DNA of 53,661 nt from Bacillus sp. (in: firmicutes) (GTDB lineage Bacteria; Bacillota; Bacilli; Bacillales; Salisediminibacteriaceae): assembly GCA_003560495.1 (NCBI GenBank), contig PWLM01000204.1, positions 1-53,661 of the forward strand. The letters run 5' to 3'. Shown piece by piece: positions 1-7,210 of the stretch (positions within the stretch are counted from its first letter, which is position 1; each line of letters starts with the position of its first letter). The position numbers were made by a program, and so were the translations under genes. Under the pieces are notes generated by a model. The model worked only from the letters and a program-made list of their open reading frames with translations. It had not been told where the DNA came from and searched no databases.

Positions 1-167
1 ACCATACTACGGCCCGTGTCGGAAAACTCCCATTGCTGAGATAACTCAGGAAGGACAGCAGTCATAGCAAACCAGGAGGTCATGGCCCCAACCATTGCCA
101 GAGATAATAAAAGAAGCCGGATCCTGTGCCTGCCGCTGAATTCAATATCCGGGTTCAGCTGATTCAT
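1..167 (-). CDS. MFS transporter, N-terminal fragment cut by window edge
   Basis: Reading leftward from an ATG at 167, an open frame of 55 codons runs off the window. The first 16 residues are hydrophilic; a hydrophobic segment follows with the pattern LAMVGAMTSWFAMTAVLPEL and then a QQWEFS stretch. This matches the first helix and loop of major facilitator superfamily permeases (a Trp/Phe-rich helix 1 followed by a W..S motif). An in-frame stop lies just upstream of the ATG, so the start cannot move out; the ribosome binding site is weak (GGGA). Substrate cannot be told from so little protein. Confidence 0.6.
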   Translation of the reverse strand, partial: MNQLNPDIEFSGRHRIRLLLLSLAMVGAMTSWFAMTAVLPELSQQWEFSDTGRSM

Positions 168-258
168 TGTTCAATCCCGTTGTCAGGAGCAGGATAATTC
201 CAGCCCGTTGAGAATAAGTAAAGTGTAAACATCCAAATCCACCTTTCTTAAAAATGAA

Positions 259-586
259 AGCTATGTTAAAGTTCGCTGTTGACTACTGAAGAAACACTTC
301 GCTTCCACAGGCGTCCGCCGGTTTCCGCTTCGTTTTTTCATAAAAAGAACAGTTCTACTTTTTATAAACGCTGCTATTTTTTCCTGTTCCGTAAACTGTC
401 CAACTGCCATAAGAACCCCTCCTTTCATGTAGGAGTGTCCAAGATAAGGGGGGGCACTACAAAAAAGAAAGCGTGAAGATCCTCCCGGACATAAGGACGG
501 GATAGCTGACGGCTTTCTCCCGCGGCAAGCGAAGAAAAAAGAAGCCGCAGGCAACCTTCAGAAACAACTCAGAGCTTTAACAGAGC
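259..586 (+). repeat. Dispersed MITE-like repeat, copy A (near complete)
   Basis: The left end AGCTATGTTAAAG and right end AGCTTTAACAGAGC are imperfect inverted copies of each other. Inside are blocks shared with the copy at 23608-23929: GAAACACTTCGCT near the left end, GCCGGTTTCCGCTTCG, AGTTCTACTTTT, TAAACGCTG, GATCCTCCCGGAC and AGCCGCAGGCAACCTT. Compared with that copy, A lacks a GC-rich block after the left end and carries extra sequence at about 400-475. It encodes no transposase. Confidence 0.7.
261..410 (-). CDS. Possible 49-residue ORF running into repeat A
   Basis: An ATG at 410 is preceded by a strong AAAGGAGGGG ribosome binding site 5-6 nt away. The first 15 residues (MAVGQFTEQEKIAAF) look like an ordinary protein start. 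From about residue 16 the frame is made of repeat sequence, is Lys/Arg rich, and stops at TAG inside the terminal repeat. One reading is that the element landed in, or picked up, the 5' end of a gene and truncated it. The encoded peptide is not recognised and may not be functional. Confidence 0.25.
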   Translation of the reverse strand: MAVGQFTEQEKIAAFIKSRTVLFMKKRSGNRRTPVEAKCFFSSQQRTLT

Positions 587-644
587 CAAAATGAAATAAT
601 GGCAGACAGCAAAAACACAAACCAGTATACATACATAAAAATTC

Positions 645-869
645 TCAGGATGTTGTTAATAAAATCAGATAAAAGCCAGCATATAAGCCGGTGAGAATAA
701 AAAACAAATACATCATTTTTCGCTGCCCCTGCTGTTTTGCACCAACAGCTAAAAACAGCATGCCGAAAATAATAAATAAGTCATGTACGAGTATATGAAC
801 AGGAAGGCTGAGCAGGGATATTATCAGCCATATGAGGGCAGAGAGGACACCGAGTATTCCAAAAAACAT
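645..869 (-). CDS. Small membrane protein, two helices, unknown function
   Basis: 74 residues. AAAGGATGAG precedes the ATG by a few bases. Two or three hydrophobic segments fill almost the whole protein (roughly residues 2-20, 23-43 and 52-72), separated by a short basic loop containing KQQGQRK. There is no soluble domain and no recognised family. It stands alone between two repeats, so context gives no role. Confidence 0.55.
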   Translation of the reverse strand: MFFGILGVLSALIWLIISLLSLPVHILVHDLFIIFGMLFLAVGAKQQGQRKMMYLFFILTGLYAGFYLILLTTS

Positions 870-999
870 CGTCTCATCCTTTCATTTCAGTCATTCATTA
901 GACGTAAAAGCACAGAAAAATATTCAATTTTCATCATATACTTTTTAAGATCTTTTAACGAATATTTTATTAAACAGCTATATAAAAGTCATTGTTAAT

Positions 1000-1250
1000 T
1001 CTTAAAGAAAACTTCGCTTCAATTCAGCCTGCCGCGGGGTAACCTTACAGCTTTCTCCGCGGCATGTGAAACACTCTTCTATATCGATGGATTTTAAAAC
1101 GACCTGCTTCTTCATGCGAAGGGTGGAATGCCATCTTATTTTAACAGGAGCTGCATGAGACATGGGGGGGGGATCCGGCGGAAGCAGCTAAGCCATAAAA
1201 CAGCTGAAGGTGAGTCCTTCGAAAAACGGATCTCTGAAGTGAATGTAATT
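1000..1250 (+). repeat. Degenerate dispersed repeat, copy B
   Basis: This fills most of the 530-bp stretch 870-1399. The stretch TTAAAGAAAACTTCGCTTC followed by AGCCTGC matches the start of copy E at 22246-22450. CTTTCTCCGCGGCA matches the right-hand part of copies A, F and G, and AAAACAGCTGAAG recurs in copies C and D. No terminal repeats are left. I see no gene here; 1250-1399 presumably holds the promoter of the hydrolase that follows. Confidence 0.5.
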
Positions 1251-1399
1251 ACCAACGTTTAGAAGCATATTCCTTATAATAATGAGCTTCTTTTGAAGCA
1301 TGAAGAAAATAAAAACGTAAGTTTGGAAAATATAGTATAAGGATACTGTAACATAACTAAACTTATCAAAAGAACTTCTGTAGTAAAGGAGAGGAGCAG

Positions 1400-2242
1400 A
1401 TGATTATTCCGGCTGTTTTATGGAATAAGTGGATTTGGCTGTTGAGTGTACCTGTACTTATTATTGGAGTGGTGATTTTACTTATTTACCTGTTTCAGAA
1501 CCGCCTTATATTCTATCCGCAGACAATTACTGAAGAAGAAGCTGATAGAATCTCACACATGTACGAACGTGCAGAAGAAGTAACGTTTACTGGTGGAGAA
1601 GGGAAGGAGCTGCACGGGTGGCTTGTACATCCGCGTGAAAAAGCTGAAGAAGAAAAACTTTTAATATATTACGGGGGCAATGCGGAAGAATTATCCGGAC
1701 AAATATCATTGATGTCTGAAAATCTGGCGGACTGGACGATACTGCTCGTCAACTACCGTGGTTATGGAATGAGTGAAGGAACTCCTGACGAAGAAATGAT
1801 GTATGAAGATGCGCTTGCTGTGTTTGATAATGTAAATGGTTTGATGGATTATGAGCCTGCAAAAAAGGTATTGATGGGAAGAAGTATCGGTACTGGAATC
1901 GCTGTGAAAGTCGCCTCAGAAAGACAGGTGGACGGGATGGTGCTGATCACTCCATTTGATTCACTGAAGGAAGTGGCCCGCTATCACTATCCTTTCCTGC
2001 CAGTATCATGGCTGCTGCGTTATTCATTTGATTCCATCTCCCGCATAAACGATACTAGAACACCTCTTTTAATTATTGCTGGAGGAGAAGATCATATTAT
2101 TCCGGAAGAACGGGCCCTTAAGCTGCTGGAAGAAAAAGAGGGAGCATCAGAATATGAACTTATCGAAAATCGGGGGCATAATGACATTCATTCCTCGCCG
2201 CGATTCTGGGAAGCTATAAAGAATTTTTTGACAGAAAAATAA
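1400..2242 (+). CDS. Membrane-anchored alpha/beta hydrolase
   Basis: 280 residues. A single transmembrane helix (about 10-33) is followed by an alpha/beta-hydrolase domain, so the enzyme is probably tethered to the membrane. The layout resembles the Bem46/ABHD13 group. Visible motifs are the oxyanion-strand loop YYGGN (about 90-94), NYRGYG (118-123), the nucleophile elbow GRSIG with Ser162, a likely acid Asp231 in GGEDH, and His260 in RGHND. Such proteins act as esterases or thioesterases; the substrate is not predictable. AAAGGAGAGGAGCAG precedes the ATG. The gene is monocistronic, with the RNA candidate just downstream. Confidence 0.88.
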   Translation: MIIPAVLWNKWIWLLSVPVLIIGVVILLIYLFQNRLIFYPQTITEEEADRISHMYERAEEVTFTGGEGKELHGWLVHPREKAEEEKLLIYYGGNAEELSGQISLMSENLADWTILLVNYRGYGMSEGTPDEEMMYEDALAVFDNVNGLMDYEPAKKVLMGRSIGTGIAVKVASERQVDGMVLITPFDSLKEVARYHYPFLPVSWLLRYSFDSISRINDTRTPLLIIAGGEDHIIPEERALKLLEEKEGASEYELIENRGHNDIHSSPRFWEAIKNFLTEK

Positions 2243-2283
2243 TTGTTATCGGTCGTCGGAAAATAAAAACTTTTTTAATTTAA

Positions 2284-2310
2284 AGGGTTAGTTTCTAAAA
2301 AAGCGGGTAT
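2284..2310 (+). promoter_or_regulatory. SigB-like promoter for the structured RNA
   Basis: AGGGTTA at 2284-2290, a 14-bp spacer, then GGGTAT at 2305-2310. This resembles the Bacillus general-stress sigma-B pattern (GG.TT.A, about 14 bp, GGGTAT). A start near 2317 would fit. The overlapping TATATATAGT could instead act as a sigma-A -10, but no good -35 stands upstream of it. Confidence 0.45.
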
Positions 2311-2316
2311 ATATAT

Positions 2317-2747
2317 AGTAACAACAGAATATATTCACACTGCAGGAGACTCAGCCATCGCGTTGATTCCGCGACTGACCTGAGTGGCTGATACGCCCCT
2401 TTAACGAAACGAAAGCTTTACGATGTAGGGTTTTCCTGTTTCGGATGATGAGTAAGCTGTATCAAGCCGATGAAAGGGCATAGAATCTAATGTTTACCTG
2501 ATGTTCGATCTGCTTGGACAGACGTCTTCGTCAGGTGCAGCAGATTCAGTGAACCTCCATAGGAGAGATGCCCGATTGAAAAGCCTGCGGAAAGCAGCTG
2601 AGGCAGACGCCTGTTATGCCGCTCCGGCAAGTAATCTACGGATGAACCCTGGAATGAAGGTTAGCAGAGCACAGCCAAGAAATGGTTGGGTCCCCTCCAG
2701 TGTGAATAAGAAAAAGCGGCATCAGTAGGAACTGAGGCCGCTTTTTT
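2317..2747 (+). ncRNA. Large structured noncoding RNA candidate (about 430 nt)
   Basis: A chain of perfect or near-perfect helices can be traced by eye: TCAGCCA 2351-2357 with TGGCTGA 2385-2391, enclosing TCGCG 2358-2362 with CGCGA 2370-2374; GCCCCTTT 2395-2402 with AAAGGGC 2473-2479, enclosing CGAAAC 2405-2410 with GTTTCG 2438-2443; GAATCT 2483-2488 with AGATTC 2542-2547, enclosing ACCTGA 2496-2501 with TCAGGT 2531-2536; and TGCCG 2617-2621 with CGGCA 2625-2629. It ends in a strong intrinsic terminator. The one longer open frame inside (2501-2728) has no ribosome binding site. The sequence lacks landmarks of RNase P, tmRNA, SRP RNA and common riboswitches, and no gene on this strand follows. 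I do not recognise the family. Confidence 0.55.
2711..2747 (+). terminator. Intrinsic terminator of the RNA candidate
   Basis: AAAAGCGGC pairs with GCCGCTTTT, the stem being extended by TCAGT/ACTGA, and a T run follows at 2742-2747. Confidence 0.85.
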
Positions 2748-2827
2748 ATGAAGATTTTCGAAAGGGTTAAAAACTTACCGGAGGCAGTAATAGCAGCGGT
2801 TAAAGTGGACTGCAAATAAACAGTTTT

Positions 2828-3370
2828 CTAGCGATCGGGATTTTTTTCTTCAGAATCTTTGTCTTCTGTGAATTTAATGTCTCCCTCAGAAGATGAATCT
2901 GAACCAATAGATTCTTCACTTCGACCAGGTTCGGGTGACGCTTCGTTTTCTGCTGGCTGGTCGGCTGCGGTTTCGGAAGCGGCAGGAGCCAATATAACAA
3001 TATTGCCATTATTAATTTCAGCAGCATATCGTTCGGCTTCCTCTTCAGGGAAACCATGTTCTGTGAAGTTAAAAGGCTCTTTTGCATCGTTAGCAGAAGT
3101 GTCCCCGCTGAATTCCGTCTGTCCTTTAAAGGCAGTTTTTATTTTTTCCATGAAGGACATTTTTTCTTCCGGTGATTCTTCAATCTCTTCAGGATTTTCC
3201 ACGAGCTTTTCTGTTTTAGCAGAAGTCTCGTCACGCAGCCAGTCGGTTTTTTCTTTATCATTTACAACAATTATAATTTCTTCCGGTCGATGCCCTTCAA
3301 CTTGAAGGTTTTCCACAGACTCTTTGGCCTCTTCTTCAGATTCATAAATACCTGCAACTCTTCGTTTCAC
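2828..3370 (-). CDS. General stress protein, YflT/GSP17M-like N-terminal domain
   Basis: 180 residues with a GTG start; AAGGAGGG stands 7 nt upstream. The N-terminus (KRRVAGIYESEEEAKESVEN, then LQVEGHRPEEIIIVVNDKEK) is the typical beginning of the heat-induced stress protein YflT domain: a short beta-alpha-beta unit also called general stress protein 17M. A second similar half sits around residues 100-132 (FTEHGFPEEEAERYAAEINNG, then NIVILAPA). The tail, from about 135, is a low-complexity Glu/Asp/Ser/Pro region. YflT is a sigma-B regulon member in B. subtilis, which is interesting next to the SigB-like promoter of the neighbouring RNA. The biochemical role of the family is unknown. Confidence 0.75.
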   Translation of the reverse strand: MKRRVAGIYESEEEAKESVENLQVEGHRPEEIIIVVNDKEKTDWLRDETSAKTEKLVENPEEIEESPEEKMSFMEKIKTAFKGQTEFSGDTSANDAKEPFNFTEHGFPEEEAERYAAEINNGNIVILAPAASETAADQPAENEASPEPGRSEESIGSDSSSEGDIKFTEDKDSEEKNPDR

Positions 3371-3527
3371 AAATATCCCTCCTTATAATTCACTCTTTAC
3401 TCCATTATTCCCATCGAAGCTGGCCGGTAAAACAACAACTTTTTTGTAATGCTGTCTATAACCTATCATCATATTTGAGAAGGGAAGGTGGATTTCCTAA
3501 TCTCATATGAAGATCACTCTGATTTTG

Positions 3528-3565
3528 AATAAAACTTTGCTGCTGAAGGCAGGAAAAGTTTTATT
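3528..3565 (+). other. Hairpin in the leader of the egtB-like gene
   Basis: AATAAAACTTT (3528-3538) and AAAGTTTTATT (3555-3565) can pair over 11 bp around a 16-nt loop, ending about 56 nt before the ATG. Only a poor T stretch follows, so it may be a leader structure rather than a terminator. Confidence 0.4.
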
Positions 3566-3621
3566 TGTTGGAGAAAGTAGTTTCGTGTCCTGAAATAGTT
3601 CAGTTTTTTAAGGAGGGTACT

Positions 3622-4866
3622 ATGGCTGTAACGGAGCTGGAAATATTAAAAAAACGATTTATGGCAATGAGAAAGCTGTCGGAGAAAATTGTGGAGCCTC
3701 TTGAAAAAGAAGACTATGTTGTGCAGGCTGTGGAAGATGTGAGTCCGCCGAAATGGCACCTGGCCCACACTACCTGGTTTTTTGAAGAATTTATTTTGAA
3801 GCAGCGGATCGAAGGTTATGAATACTACTTAAAAGACGCCAGAAAGCTCTTTAATTCTTATTATGAAACGATAAGCCGTCCGTTCCCCCGGTCGATGCGC
3901 GGTCTGATTACGAGACCGACAGTAGATGAAATAAAAACATACCGCAGGCAAGTAGATAAAAATATGGAAAAGCTCCTGGACAGCTCAGCACCTGATAAGG
4001 AGCTGGTCCACCTGATGGAACTGGGAATCCAGCATGAGCAGCAGCATCAGGAACTATTAATAACAGACACGAAATTTAATTTATCGGTTAATCCGTCAGA
4101 ACCGGTGTACAGTTCCCAGTTTCGGGACAGTCCAATCACCGGCCTTCCGGAAATAATGAACTGGATTCCTTTTGACGAAGGAGTAATCACTGCCGGGACG
4201 AACGAAGAGTATTTTTCTTTTGATAATGAACAGCCGGAGCACCGGCATTATCTGTATTCATATAAAATAGCGGACCGTCCGGTATCGAACAGAGAATTTA
4301 TTCAGTTTGTAGAAGATGGTGGATATGAAACTCCGGCCTATTGGCTGTCGGATGGCTGGGCCGCTGTAAAGGAGAAAAATTGGAAAGCCCCTCTTTACTG
4401 GGAAAAATCCGGTGGGAAGTGGACCCATTTTTCGTTGACAGGGCGCAAAAATATCAACTTGGATGCTCCTGTTCAGCACGTAAGTTATTTTGAAGCGGAT
4501 GCGTATGCCAGGTGGGCCGGTGCCAGGCTGCCGACAGAATTTGAGTGGGAAAATGCATTAAAAGAAGATGTAAGCGACGGGTGCTGCCTGGAACAGACGA
4601 TTGGGCTGGAGAACAGCCAGTTGTCGAATCTTCACACCGGATACGTCTGGGAATGGACAGCAAGTCCCTACGTCGCGTACCCTCAGGCGGCTCGTCCGGA
4701 AGGGCCGCTCGGGGAATACAACATGAAGTTTATGAACAGTCAGATGGTACTTCGGGGAGGTTCAGCCTATACTCCTAAAACACACATACGCGGAACGTAC
4801 CGCAATTTTTTCCCTCCGGAAAAACGATGGCAGTGCATGGGAATCCGACTGGCTGCCAATGTGTAA
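3622..4866 (+). CDS. EgtB/OvoA-like nonheme iron sulfoxide synthase
   Basis: 414 residues from the ATG at 3622, chosen because AGGAGGG lies 5 nt before it; an upstream in-frame extension has no such site. The N-terminal DinB-like part carries the iron ligands: HLAHTTWFFE (His46/His49) and the HxxxHxE motif HEQQHQE (138-144). The C-terminal half is a formylglycine-generating-enzyme-like fold ending in RNFFPPEKRWQCMGIRLA. EgtB and OvoA join cysteine or glutamyl-cysteine to (trimethyl)histidine with O2 in ergothioneine or ovothiol synthesis. No EgtD methyltransferase or EgtE lyase is in the window, and bacilli mainly use bacillithiol, so the true substrate is open. It lies 36 nt upstream of a MOSC gene, probably co-transcribed. 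Confidence 0.85.
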   Translation: MAVTELEILKKRFMAMRKLSEKIVEPLEKEDYVVQAVEDVSPPKWHLAHTTWFFEEFILKQRIEGYEYYLKDARKLFNSYYETISRPFPRSMRGLITRPTVDEIKTYRRQVDKNMEKLLDSSAPDKELVHLMELGIQHEQQHQELLITDTKFNLSVNPSEPVYSSQFRDSPITGLPEIMNWIPFDEGVITAGTNEEYFSFDNEQPEHRHYLYSYKIADRPVSNREFIQFVEDGGYETPAYWLSDGWAAVKEKNWKAPLYWEKSGGKWTHFSLTGRKNINLDAPVQHVSYFEADAYARWAGARLPTEFEWENALKEDVSDGCCLEQTIGLENSQLSNLHTGYVWEWTASPYVAYPQAARPEGPLGEYNMKFMNSQMVLRGGSAYTPKTHIRGTYRNFFPPEKRWQCMGIRLAANV

Positions 4867-4902
4867 CATGCTGAGTTCGTGAAATTAAAGGAGTATTCAG
4901 AT

Positions 4903-5634
4903 ATGGAAACAGGAACAATTCAACAGCTTATAAGATACCCGGTAAAATCGTTTGGCGGAGAATGTGTTATGAGCACCCGTGTAATGAATTATGGTTTGTA
5001 CGGGGACCGGAGCCACGTGTTTCTCGATGAAAGCCGGGAAGGAAAGTTCTTAACAATTACACAGTATAAGCAGATGGCTCTCTATAAAGCAGCTTTTACC
5101 GGAGCGGAAAAGGACGAGGAATTCCCAGAGGTAACAATTGTTACACCTTCAGGGTACCGTATGAACTGGGGCGGAGAGGAGTTAAAAAAAGAAATTGAGA
5201 AAGGATCTTCAACCCGTGTCGCCTTTAAAAAGTACGAACCGGAATTAGTACCGGCTGGAGCGATTGAAGAAGAGCATATCCTTTTAATTACAGATGCTTC
5301 CTTATCCAGGCTGGAAGAGATATGGGGGAAGAATAAGCTCGATGCAATGAGGTTTCGTCCAAACATTATACTGGAGCTTGATAATAAAATTCCCTTTGCA
5401 GAAGAGAGCTGGACAGGCAAAAAACTGCAGATCGGACCGGAGGCAGAACTTTTGATTAAAAGACCGTGTGAACGATGTATGATTATTAATGTTGATCCAG
5501 AAGATGGGCTGCTGTCTCCGTCTCTGCTGAAAACCGTAGTACGTAACAGGGAAAACGTTTTTGGCATGTACTGTACTGTTTTAAAGAAAGGAACGATAAA
5601 AAAGGGTGACAAAATAACACTGAAGGACGTTTAA
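4903..5634 (+). CDS. MOSC domain protein (mARC/YcbX-like)
   Basis: 243 residues from the ATG at 4903, which has AAAGGAG 9 nt upstream; a GTG at 4879 has none. An N-terminal MOSC beta-barrel begins with IRYPVKSFGGE (10-20). The MOSC domain itself shows RFRPNI (150-155) and PCERC with Cys189 and Cys192, equivalent to the cysteine that coordinates the molybdenum cofactor in the mARC/YcbX family. Such proteins reduce N-hydroxylated compounds or transfer sulfur. It follows the EgtB-like gene closely and ends before a terminator, so the two make a two-gene unit. The shared pathway, if any, is unknown. Confidence 0.82.
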   Translation: METGTIQQLIRYPVKSFGGECVMSTRVMNYGLYGDRSHVFLDESREGKFLTITQYKQMALYKAAFTGAEKDEEFPEVTIVTPSGYRMNWGGEELKKEIEKGSSTRVAFKKYEPELVPAGAIEEEHILLITDASLSRLEEIWGKNKLDAMRFRPNIILELDNKIPFAEESWTGKKLQIGPEAELLIKRPCERCMIINVDPEDGLLSPSLLKTVVRNRENVFGMYCTVLKKGTIKKGDKITLKDV

Positions 5635-5688
5635 TAATACGGTCTGAAGGGTATAGTAGTTAAAAAATTAATACAATAATTTTGGATG

Positions 5689-5752
5689 AAAACCTGACTG
5701 GCTTCCTTTTTACATCGACGATGCAGAAAAGCGAAATCCCGTCAGGTTTTTT
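5689..5752 (+). terminator. Terminator after the EgtB-MOSC unit
   Basis: AAAACCTGAC (5689-5698) pairs with GTCAGGTTTT (5741-5750) across a long loop, followed by T residues. Confidence 0.6.
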
Positions 5753-5814
5753 AATAGTCGACTGGAAGTGCTGGTGCATAAAGCCTGAGCATCATATAGA
5801 AGGGGGTGGGAAGC

Positions 5815-6030
5815 ATGAAAGAAAAGAAGTTGGTTTTCCGTAAACAAAATGTGTTGTATGAAAGAAGAATTTCCCGCTGCAGGGAAAAGGGTGTTTGTCC
5901 AGATTGCCGGGGGCGTGGGGTGAAAAAAGTTCTGCAGAATGAGTATTACTATGTGGAACCGTTGGAATGCACCGGTTGTAAAGGGAGCGGGAAATTTACA
6001 GACTGGAACAGATTGAAGGTTATCAGCTGA
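5815..6030 (+). CDS. Small DnaJ-type zinc-finger protein
   Basis: 71 residues; the ATG at 5815 follows AAGGGGGTGGG (a GTG three codons upstream overlaps that site and is less likely). Two CxxCxGxG motifs, CPDCRGRG and CTGCKGSG, sit about 25 residues apart and can form one zinc centre like the cysteine-rich domain of DnaJ. The ends are basic. There is no J domain, so it is a free-standing zinc-ribbon-like protein, perhaps a chaperone accessory or nucleic-acid binder. It stands alone. Confidence 0.7.
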   Translation: MKEKKLVFRKQNVLYERRISRCREKGVCPDCRGRGVKKVLQNEYYYVEPLECTGCKGSGKFTDWNRLKVIS

Positions 6031-6123
6031 TTGAACTATGATTATCCGTCCTGTACTCTATGTCCTGCAGAGCGGGGCGGATTATTTTGCATCCGTAAAA
6101 AGCACAGGACATTTTTGGGGAAC

Positions 6124-6327
6124 TTACTTTTTAAATAAATCCCAGAAGCTGAAAGAAGTTTTTTTATATACTTTATTGTATGCGGATTTTTTGGGGTTTT
6201 TTATAACTCCCATCCCTTTTCTGCCGTAGCCGGGGGATACGGCTTTTTTTATGGATCTTTTCGCGCGCCCTGTAGTTCTTGCTTTCAGTGACCGCTTAAT
6301 ACTCGGTTTACGCATGCCGAATTTCAT
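6124..6327 (-). CDS. Small basic protein, phage-type conserved family
   Basis: 67 residues from the ATG at 6327, with AGGAGGG 8 nt upstream. It is highly basic (MKFGMRKPSIKRSLKARTTG, then many Lys/Arg) and contains GMGVIKNPKKSAYNKVYKKT. The pattern of a Lys/Arg-rich N-terminus followed by IxNPKKAAYNxxYxxT is one I associate with small proteins of Bacillus phages and their hosts. A role in nucleic-acid binding is inference from charge only. Confidence 0.6.
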   Translation of the reverse strand: MKFGMRKPSIKRSLKARTTGRAKRSIKKAVSPGYGRKGMGVIKNPKKSAYNKVYKKTSFSFWDLFKK

Positions 6328-6780
6328 ATATAATCCCTCCTGATCTGATTTTATCATAATACATATTTCTGGCGTCGAAAAGAAAAAATCGTCTCATTTG
6401 GAAAAAATGGTTGTTATTTCCTCGTCCTGAATTTTAAAAACAGAGGAGAACAGAAGAGAGAAAAAATGCATAAGGCGGGAGTAATTTTGATGAAGAACTC
6501 CGCTTCTATTTACGGTTTTTTCTTTTTATGCCGGGCTTCGGATCGTCGGCAGGCAGAAAAACTAATTTCTTATTATGAGTAGTAACCTTACAATGACTGC
6601 TATGATTATGCGTATGCGTTTTACCGAATTTTAGTAGAACGAAGTATAAAGCAGAAGGTGAAGGACTTTAAACACGTCGTATAAGGAAGGACAAAAGAGG
6701 CAGTTACTGCTCTGCCCCTCAACATGTGTTTGAATTTAATTAACAAGAGGGAATAATAATTCAAAAAGGAGGGAAATTGT
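6328..6780. other. Intergenic stretch without recognisable features
   Basis: No convincing gene, repeat or terminator. A 38-codon frame starting at 6465 has only a poor AGAGGAG far upstream. The part nearest 6780 presumably carries the promoter of the next gene. Confidence 0.4.
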
Positions 6781-7146
6781 ATGCTTAAAAAGTTGAGCAC
6801 TAGTGAAGGTGATATTCTGGAATACGAAATAGAAGGAAAGATTTCAGCAGAGGAAGAAGAAGAAATGCTGAAAGAAGTCAGAAGGCTGATCGAAACCCAT
6901 GGTAAAATCAGAATGCTGGAATACACTGAAAAAATGCCGATGGGAAACCTGAGTTCCTTTAAGGACTATTTTGGTTTTTTAAAGGATGACTTAAAAAATG
7001 TTGAGAAATATGCTCTTGTCACAGATTCTTCAGCAGCCTCAGGGTTAATTAAAGCTGGGGATGCTTTTACTAAAGCTAATTTCCGTACGTTCGGGACAGA
7101 AGATGTGGAAAAGGCGAGAGAGTGGCTTCGGCAGCCGTCCAAGTAA
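6781..7146 (+). CDS. SpoIIAA-like (STAS-related) protein
   Basis: 121 residues; AAAGGAGGGAAATTGT precedes the ATG. The length and pattern fit the SpoIIAA-like family: an N-terminal beta-strand pair (LEYEIEGKISAEEEEEMLKE), a central K.ALVTDSS strand-loop at about 76-83, then a C-terminal KANFRTFGTEDVEKAREWL helix. These proteins adopt the STAS-like fold of anti-sigma antagonists but usually lack the phosphorylatable serine; their function is largely unknown. A bidirectional terminator follows. Confidence 0.7.
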   Translation: MLKKLSTSEGDILEYEIEGKISAEEEEEMLKEVRRLIETHGKIRMLEYTEKMPMGNLSSFKDYFGFLKDDLKNVEKYALVTDSSAASGLIKAGDAFTKANFRTFGTEDVEKAREWLRQPSK

Positions 7147-7170
7147 TTCATAAAATATTATGCCATAAAC

Positions 7171-7210
7171 ATCCCGGGAGATTAAAGGTGATTAATTTCC
7201 CGGGTTATTT
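7171..7210. terminator. Bidirectional terminator overlapping the end of the amidohydrolase gene
   Basis: ATCCCGGGAGATT and AATTTCCCGGG form an inverted repeat with a T-rich flank on the plus side. It overlaps the last codons and stop of the minus-strand gene. Confidence 0.6.

Noticed and set aside
2501-2728. 75-codon plus-strand frame inside the structured RNA
   Set aside because: No ribosome binding site, low-complexity basic product, and the sequence is explained by RNA helices.
6038-6229. 63-codon plus-strand frame opposite the small basic protein gene
   Set aside because: No ribosome site; it runs antisense to a better-supported gene with AGGAGGG.
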